Source of the DNA: Diospyros lotus | Taxonomy: Eukaryota > Streptophyta > Magnoliopsida > Ericales > Ebenaceae | Assembly (NCBI RefSeq): GCF_014633365.1 | Contig: NC_068346.1 | Location: forward strand, 13,227,030-13,291,029 | DNA length: 64,000 bases | Direction: 5' to 3' | Shown here: positions 56,601-64,000 of the stretch, one piece after another | How the letters are laid out: every line of letters starts with the position of its first letter | How positions within the stretch are numbered: position 1 is the first letter of the stretch | The notes under the pieces: generated by a model | What the model was told of the DNA's origin: nothing | Seen by the model: only the letters and a program-made list of their open reading frames with translations | The model's database searches: none | Position numbers and translations under genes: made by a program

Positions 56601-58210
56601 TTCATTTTTTCCTTACTAATATTCCAAAATAAATACCTACACCTATTTTTCTCCAAATATTTTTACATAGGAAATTATAAAATATTTTTCTAAGCAATAT
56701 AAAAAAATTACATAAAAAAACAAGCCCACGCGTGCTGGCGCATGGTAGGGCGAGTGAGACTAGTGCGCCCACGCGCCGGTCATCTTCTCCGGCCACGGCT
56801 TGCCAGGAAAATGCGATTTTTGTACCAAAATTAAGCTTATTCCAAGTCGATCCTAAGAGTACCTGAATGGGCTCGAAAAAAGGTCGGGAAGTGCTTCAAC
56901 GAAGGCCTTGAAGTCTCAGCCAGCGGACCGCCTAGGGTTCTGGCGAGGCTTCGATTCTCCTTCGTTTATGCTCCGTTGCTTACCAAATTCTCCAGAAATG
57001 CTCTCCAACTTATGGGCAACAAAAGCCCTCTACCCTTGCCTCTCAATTCGTTCAAAAACACCCTCGATTTGAGCCTCCCATCTTTGAAATTTTCGGCCAT
57101 CAAAAAGCTCTATTTATAGGCGATTTTGAAGCTTCAAATGGCCTTGGATGCCTTGCCCACTACCTTAGGAGTCTTCACCGCCCCTAGATCGACCTAAAAG
57201 CACTAATATTCGCCTACAAAAGTGAGTTGCAAGTTTCTCATTTTCAACCAGCTTTCTTGGCCAATTTTCTCAAAATTTCGGCCACTTTGGTGGCCGTTGT
57301 CGGCTCATCATCATCCCTTGGCCCTCCCTGGTCATTGCCCATGCCATCCTAGAAGCTTTCGGCGCCCCTCGTGGCCTGGTCGATTTCCCATTGTTGCCAC
57401 TTTTGAGTTTTTGCATTTTAGCCCCTCAACTTTTGGCCTTTACATTTTTGGCCCTTTTTACTTAGCCCATGAACCTTTCAATATTTCCTTTGAGACCCTC
57501 AAGTTCAAATATTTCAATTTCCCTTTTGCAACTTTTTGAAAAAATGATATTTTGACCCCCCTCGGGCAACTTCAAGAAATTACACTAAGGCTCATTTCTT
57601 CGTTTTAACCTTCACCCTAATCGTTTCTTCCTGAAACCACTGAAGGGTTATTTTATATGAAAAACTGAAGCCCCCTCAAGCTTTCGTTGACTTCCCAGAA
57701 GTCTCCTTTAGAGGTTCGATTTTTGTAGTTTAAATGGCAGCTGCATTTTTGTTGTACTGAAAATTGTACCTGATTTGATTTCTTTTGATCTTAAAAATCC
57801 TATCTCGATATGCTCGTTAAAGGCGTTCCTTTTTCTTTAGACATTTAAGCTTTTAGGTCTTCCCTTCGACTGATTCGGTACATTTTTCAGGCTTTTCAGA
57901 TACCATTTTTCTCCGAATTTCTATTTTTTTCTTTAAAATAATAACCCAAAGTTCTTGGGTATTACACATTTCTTGTATCTTCCATTTGTTGGCATAGGTG
58001 TCTGTATATGTTTTTCTGCTATGTGACCGTTGTTTCAACGGGGTACTCCTGTGCATGCATATATATAGTTTTGCTTCCGCTGTTGTATTTGTTACGTATG
58101 TATGCCAGGGTAATTTCTACGTCTAGTGTTTCATTTTTGTCTCTATCGTAAGCACTCTCGTTCGGGTAGTCCAGGTGGTTGGGATATCCAGGGGGAGGGG
58201 GGTGCTTACA
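53626..58210 (+). mobile_element. Gypsy-type solo LTR, TSD tttgt, hit by a second solo LTR
   Basis: TGTAGCGACCCG to GGGGTGCTTACA, flanked by tttgt (53621-53625, 58211-58215). Own sequence 53626-55656 and 57972-58210 is about 2.3 kb, GC-richer than the surroundings, with no protein domain. It shares GATGTATGGGCGCCAGT (about 55081) with 62251-64000, where it is inverted. Confidence 0.8.
55657..57966 (+). mobile_element. Gypsy-type solo LTR, TSD cattt
   Basis: 2310 bp from TGTAACACCCCGCC to GGGTATTACA, flanked by cattt (55652-55656, 57967-57971). Same family and orientation as 34120-36625. Confidence 0.85.
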
Positions 58211-58215
58211 TTTGT

Positions 58216-58694
58216 AAAGCACTATATGAAATTAAAATCTCACCTATGATGTGTGAATGGTGTTAAACTACATATCAAGTAAGGATGAGCATAGCTCTTA
58301 ATGAATTACATATCTCTTATGGGTGGTGTATTAAATTGCAATATACACTTGATGTAATCACTTATATGAGTGTAAAGTGACGCCACTCCTACGAGAATTG
58401 TGGCAGAATCTCTAGAGTACTCGTGAAATAACCAGGCAAGTGCATGGCCTATTAGCTCAAAATCGTGATGAGTAGTAAGAATTGAGGGGGTGTAATATGA
58501 TTGATGAGAATAATAATTTACATAAATATTTCTTGGTTTATAAAAATATAAGTTTCACCAGTAACTCTATCTCATTCTTTCTAGTCTTGGTTCATAGTCC
58601 AAAAGACACTAGGTTCTAGGGGTTACACTCAATAGTTCTTAACCCAGTAGTAGCCATTCCTCTAAATTCAATCCATTTAAAATATGTGGGGGAT
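58216..58694 (+). other. Possible 3' end of a copia internal region
   Basis: Non-coding and ends in a purine tract GTGGGGGAT (58686-58694) directly before an LTR-like TGTTGTAAACC. Confidence 0.35.
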
Positions 58695-59390
58695 TGTTGT
58701 AAACCAAGTGGTATGTCAAATGGTTTATACTGTCTTTTGTCTCACATTGGTTGGATAAAAACCTTTCTTCATCTTTTATATACATTGAGCCTACTTGGGC
58801 TTATGAAAGTTGTAAGAGAGTCGGGCCTTGTGTGCATGAGATTGGGCCAACCCAAGGCAAAATCAAGGATTTGCCCCCCTTGCGCGCGAGCTAAGGCATG
58901 CTTTATGACCTTTTGTTTACTTTCTCTTTTTCCTTGTAAAATTTATATTAATTAAACTAGTCATACTCGAGAATGCTTTGAATCAGTCTTCAATCGTGGA
59001 GAAAGAACAAGTCTCTGTTAACCAATTCTTCTCTTTTTATCCTTTCTCTTATCTTCTTCTTATCTATTTGAACCAATCTTCCAACTATTTCCTCTCAATA
59101 TTCACATTCATCTCCTATAAAAGCAGCCTTCTACTTCACTTGTGATACATGAAAAAACCATTAGCTATTTTAAGCATTCCTCCTGTTTCTCTTGTCGTTG
59201 CTTTGCTAGGTCCATCTCTGTTTTCTAGCTACTCATTTTATCCCCAAAACCCGTGAGTGCACACGAGTCTTGAAGAGTTTGTTGTATCCTAGGGGATAGT
59301 CACCGAATCCTTTGCACCACTTATTGAGGGGTGAAAATTATCTGTAAGCTCGATGACATTTACTATCACGCCTCAAGCTTCATACACTTA
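58695..59390 (+). repeat. Probable copia LTR, right end uncertain
   Basis: Begins TGTTGTAAACC after a polypurine tract, has a TATATA-type box near 58776, and is followed by a gag start. No partner LTR was found and the end is only approximate. Confidence 0.4.
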
Positions 59391-59430
59391 CTATGCCGAA
59401 TTATTACAACATTCTTAAGGATAACTATGG

Positions 59431-59880
59431 ATGCCTCTTTTCACATCGTCACCATCAACCGTGCTACCACCAATTGCAGGCGTTATTGCAATTGATCATA
59501 TCGCTACCACTACCAGCGTTATTGCAGCCAACCATGCTGCTGTCACCAACCACGTCATCCCTTCTATCATCAACCATGCTGGTGGATCATCGTCATCTGT
59601 TACCTCTTTTATGCTTCCTTCAATCTCACCTATGCAATATGCAAAGTCGTTTCCTGATGTGACCAATATTGAACTATTTGATGGAAACAACTTTAAAAAA
59701 TGGTAAGAGAAGGTTGATTCAATCCTTGATGTTCATAGTGTGGTATATGCACTTATTGAATCCAAGCCTAATGAAGCTAGGGTGGATGCCAAGCTGTTAG
59801 ACCATTGGACATATGCAAATAAGGTATGTATGCACACAATAATTAGTACATTATCTAATGTGTTCTATGACCAATTTATT
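59431..59880 (+). pseudogene. Copia gag fragment
   Basis: An Ala/Val/Ile/Ser-rich N-terminus, then IELFDGNNFKKW, a TAA at 59704-59706, and in frame EKVDSILDVHSV...HWTYANKVCMHTIISTLSN, a copia Gag start. It ends abruptly near 59880, where pol begins on the other strand. Confidence 0.7.
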
Positions 59881-61320
59881 TTCCTTAACATGTTCCCTTA
59901 TGGCTAAATACTTAATGTCAATGTGTTTTCTTTGACTACCATTCTTGTGGTTTTTAGCCAAGAAAACAACAGTTGAATTGTCATAGTACAACTTAAGTGG
60001 CCTAGAAATTGAATCAACAATTCTAAGTCCTGAGATGAAACTCTTCAATCATACACCATGCAATGTAGACTCAAAACAAGTAACGAACTAAGCTTCCATA
60101 GTAAATGTAGCATTTAAATTATGCTTTGCACTCTTCCATGACACGGCTTCGCCGACTAACATAAATATGTATCCATATGTTGATTTCTAAGAATTAACAC
60201 AATTGGCAAAGTTTGAATCCTAGTAACCTTCCATCTCCAAATGATCAGTTCATCTATACATAAGCATGTAGTACTTAGTCCCTTGAAGGTACCTCATAAC
60301 CTTTTTAGCAACCCTCTAGTGGTCCAAACTTGGGTTACTCTAATATCTTCCTAATATTCTTACTACAAATGCAATGTTAGGTCTTGTGCAAACCTGAGCA
60401 TACATTAGGCTTCCAACAACTAAAGCATATGGGATCTTACGCATTTGTGCCTTTTCAAGCTCATTCTTTGGGCATTGGTTTAAATTGAACCTGTTACCTT
60501 TCACAATGGGTGTAACACTCAATGCACAATCTTTCGTCTGAAATCTCTCTAAAACTTTGTTGATATAGGTGTCTTGAGACAATCCCAAAATGCCTCGAGA
60601 TCTTTCCATATGGATCTTAATGCCAATGATATAAGATGTCTCACCCATATCTTTCATATCATAGTGTTTAGAGAGGAATTGTTTTACGTCATGTAGCAAT
60701 CCCTTATTATTGGTTACAAGTAAAATGTCATGCACATATAGGACAAGGAAACATATTTGGCTCCCACTGAACTTCTGGTATATTCATTGATCCATAACAC
60801 TCTCTACAAAATCAAAGGAAGAGATCACATCATGGAATTTTAAATACCATTGTTAGGAGGCTTGTTTAAATCCATATATGGATTCCTTAAGCTTGCATAT
60901 CAAATGCTCATTGTCGCTAAATGAGAATCCTTCTGGTTGTTTCATATAGATCTCTTTCTCTAGATCTCCATTGAGGAATGCAATTTTCATATCCATTAGA
61001 TATGAAATTTTAAATACCATTGTTGGGAGGCTTGTTTCAATCCATGTATGGATTTCTTAAGCTTGCATACCAAATGCTCACCATCACTAAATGAGAATCC
61101 TTCTGGTTGTTTCATATATACATATTCCTCTAGATCTCCATTAAGAAATGCAATTTTCATATCCATTTGATACAATTCTAAATAAAAATGTGCAACTAAT
61201 GCCATTATCATATGGTAGGACTCCTTCTTAGAAACAAGGAAAAAATTATATGTAATCGATTCCTTCCTTTTGAATAAATCCCTTGGCAATGAGTCTTACC
61301 TTATATGATGCCCCCAGTTC
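59851..61320 (-). pseudogene. Copia reverse transcriptase and RNase H fragment
   Basis: On the minus strand from about 61310: VRLIAKGFIQKEG, QMDMKIAFLNGDLEE, YMKQPEGF, KKSIHGLKQAS, then MHDILLVTN with the catalytic YVDD motif decayed, MKDMGETSYIIGIKIH, and RNase H with LKLYYDNSTVVFLAKN and KHIDIKYL. It contains a 170-bp tandem duplication and several breaks. It probably comes from the same family as the gag at 59431 but faces it. Confidence 0.8.
60832..61171 (-). repeat. 170-bp tandem duplication within copia RT
   Basis: 60832-61001 and 61002-61171 are near copies (the block atgagaatccttctggttgt recurs at exactly 170 bases). Confidence 0.85.
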
Positions 61321-62250
61321 CATATCTGGGGTGGTGCCACTGTAACCCATGATTACAACCACGATCATTTGACAAATTTGAAGATTAGCTATGCTTTACA
61401 GATTAGTGTGCCTTGGGTAGGATCCAAGTTTTATAGCATTCGCTCGTTCAAAAACTCGAGTCTCATAAACAACATAGGCAGCGGAGGGCACCCGTGTCTT
61501 GGCCAAGCTATACTCTTTACAAGGCTTTGGGATAGAAGCTCAATTTTCTGTAATTAAATTATTTCTCTAACGAAATACTATAAATTTAACATATCGTCTA
61601 TCTCACACAAATATATTACAAACTAGGAATATAAAATACTCATAAATCTGCATTACAACAAAGACCCCGTCACAGTTGGTCAACCAAATTCATCGGTGAA
61701 TCGTCTACTATCACTGCTTTCCCTCTACTAGGGCTTGAATCATCTATGGTTATGTATAAAGGGTGAGTTTGGGAATTTAGTAAAGGTTATATGTAAACAT
61801 AGCAAATTGTAAATCATAACAAATATAGATAAATATGAAATGAATCATGCATGCAGGTCTGTCCACCTCACCCCTCTCGGACTCTTGGTAACCTCTTATG
61901 ATTTTTTACGAGCTCTAACATAAGCTCTATATTGTCCAAATAAAAATTCATAGCCTCATACCTAGGCACTCTCCTATTATCATATGCAAGTTATAACAAA
62001 AATAATTTACATAGAAAACATATTAAACCCTTACCAAAATAATGTCCATTTCCTTTCTTGACAAATTCCTCTAAGCTGTTTGAATCACCAACGTCACGCC
62101 TCAAAATTACTCTATTAACAATTAAACATAATAAGTAAAAAATATATATATTTAAATAGGTACCACTGAACCCAATTTTATCTAATACCAAATATATTTT
62201 ACTTATTTTGCTCCTTAGTTTTCGTTGCTTTATCCCTTCAAATCTCTCTT
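61321..62250. other. No gene; possible diverged LTR fragment
   Basis: Starts near TGTAACCCATGATTAC (61339), which could be an LTR end of the TGTAACACC type. No protein and no TSD were found. Confidence 0.3.
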
Positions 62251-64000
62251 TGTAACGGCCCGCCTCCCGAAGCCCCCGAGCATCAAGAGGATCCGTGAGA
62301 GGGTCATTATAAAAATGATATCGAACAATGACGCACCTACAACACACATATAACCCTTTCTGAAATCATAATTTTTCTTTATTATAACATCTCATCATAA
62401 TCTTTACAAACCATTCATCACTTGGGCCCCACCTGGGCTTACATAACATGCGACAAACTCTGAAAACATAAACATTAACCTTTTTAAGACACGATGACAC
62501 CCAGGATCTAGTTTTGGGAGAGCTCTGCACTGGCTACCATGACTTGACGGTCTGGACCCAAACCCCGATGAACACACCTGCGATCTCAGGATATGCTGAC
62601 CTGGAATGATGTAAAACAACATGAGTCGCGAGACTCAGCAAGCTCTAGAAAGAAAGGTTACGGGTTTAGGATAGGACTCTTCCCATGACACCCCATGCAA
62701 TTCATGTCAGTGAAATCACGCCATGTCATGAGCTATACGTACCTTACTTCTACATGCATAACATAAAATAAACTGCACATAAGGAACCAAGGGCCCACAT
62801 AAGTCAAACATTGGCACCCGGGTCCCACATACAAACCTGTTGTAGCCTAACATAGGCTACCATATCATCATTCTCTTAGACCAGCCTTTTCCTGACATGG
62901 TCGGCTTTTCCTGACATTCAACTTTTGTCTTTTCCTGATACTTGTTACATACTTTTCCTGATTCCCATCATATTCTCATGTGTTCATCATGTCATACATC
63001 ACATAATCATATACTTCCGCGATCTTGGTCTTCCCTCGGGCCAACCCCGAGCTAATATCTAAGCCGAGCCGAAGCTCACATGAGTCGGTACTCCCGACAC
63101 CTGGCATGGTAGTCCCGTCCAGAATAACAGTAACATTAGAACCATGCAATGCAACACATAAGAAATGCAAGGGCTTCCGTAGCATAAACGTGATGACAAG
63201 GCCCCCATAAACCAGACATCAGGCCCTGCTACGCCCACACATAAGAATTCACACATGCGACCTGCTCTAAATGCATATGCTTATCTAGGATACCCAAATT
63301 GGCTCTTAAACCAACCGGGTCATACAAATGTTCACACATCCCGTCACACACAAAGCATGTCCCCACGTGAATGCAACCCAGCCCCTTGTAGCACACACAT
63401 CATGAAATGCACAAACCAATGCGGGAATCTGGAGTACCAGCTCTTCTGGCCGTCTAGCGCTTATCCTAACAACCGATGACTGGCGCCCATACATCCAGCC
63501 ATCAACTGCCACGACCCACGATCAACAGTCAGTGGCTTTGTACCCATACCCTTAGACACACTTATTGACACTATTGACTTTATGTCTTTCCACCTTAACT
63601 TTACATAACATTTCTCCATAACTCATAATCCTTCATGTACATATTCACATATCATCACATTACCATTCTCATTCCTTTTAATTCACATAAAGCCATCTCA
63701 ACATACATAATAAATTATTAATAAAACCCCATTAAACCATAAACAACTTTTCTAAGAACCTAGCCCAACGGGTACAGCATCATTCCCAAGGAAAGCGGAG
63801 CGATACGAAGCTCCGTGACGGTTGAAATGAAAGACACCATGACGCCATTGCTTAGCTCATTCCATTAACAATAAACTCATTAATAAAATAAAAGCCATAA
63901 AGTGGTTACTACGCGGATTATTATTATTTATGCGTAGAACCGAGTCACGGTGAGGGAGAGTTTAGAGTAAAAGAAACCTCAAAGACTTTCAAGGGAAATA
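62251..64000 (-). mobile_element. Partial gypsy-type LTR, runs off the window
   Basis: Begins TGTAACGGCCCGCC. It shares short exact blocks with 53626-58210 in inverted orientation (CTGGCGCCCATACATCCAG at about 63481; the gagtcgcgagactcagcaag block at about 62622). The right end is outside the window. Confidence 0.6.

Overview
This is a nuclear DNA window from a flowering plant, most likely a eudicot. It has spliced genes with AT-rich introns, Ty1/copia and Ty3/gypsy retrotransposons, hAT and Mutator-like transposons, a Tourist-like MITE, tRNA-derived SINEs and a Cassandra TRIM. Only two ordinary host genes are visible: SPCS1/SPC12, a signal peptidase complex subunit (26014-26289, +, with a long 5' leader reaching back to about 22.9 kb), and a five-exon organellar RsgA/YjeQ-type ribosome-assembly GTPase (26826-30046, -). 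They converge tail to tail. Nearly everything else is nested transposable elements, whose order of arrival can be read from target-site duplications (TSDs).

Left block (1-21.9 kb): an old Mutator-like element with inverted terminal repeats of about 400 bp (1-405 and 21533-21929) and a decayed FAR1-type transposase (18.6-20.6 kb, -). It carries a Tourist-like MITE (1645-1869, TSD tta). A decayed copia element (2876-18283, TSD taaac, LTRs about 4% diverged) is inserted in it. Inside the copia integrase sits a very young Athila-type gypsy element (5064-15833, -, TSD catac) with almost identical LTRs and a gag-pol frame broken by a single stop codon.

Middle block (21.9-30.5 kb): a GC-rich foldback element immediately upstream of the SPCS1 leader, the SPCS1 leader introns with two inverted Au-type SINE copies, the SPCS1 coding exon, and the RsgA gene.

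Right block (30.5-53.6 kb): a broken hAT transposase gene (-) split by several insertions. The main split is a minus-oriented LTR unit (31561-50670), which contains (i) a copia-like solo LTR in an AT microsatellite (32666-38234), itself hit by a gypsy-type solo LTR (34120-36625), and (ii) a Cassandra TRIM with 5S-rRNA-like LTRs (38750-49576). Cassandra contains a solo LTR (39316-49473), which contains a non-autonomous Tat-like LTR element (41213-48632). The innermost element is the most unusual part of the window. It has no gag-pol. It carries a small basic cysteine-rich ORF and a LOG-family (cytokinin-activating phosphoribohydrolase) pseudogene, plus three copies of a hairpin-forming motif.

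Far right (53.6-64 kb): a solo LTR inside a solo LTR (53626-58210 with 55657-57966), copia fragments in which gag (+) faces RT/RNase H (-), and the start of another solo-LTR-family copy that runs off the window. Calls rest on motif reading by eye. TSDs and LTR ends were read directly; family names come from known family features, and no database search was made.
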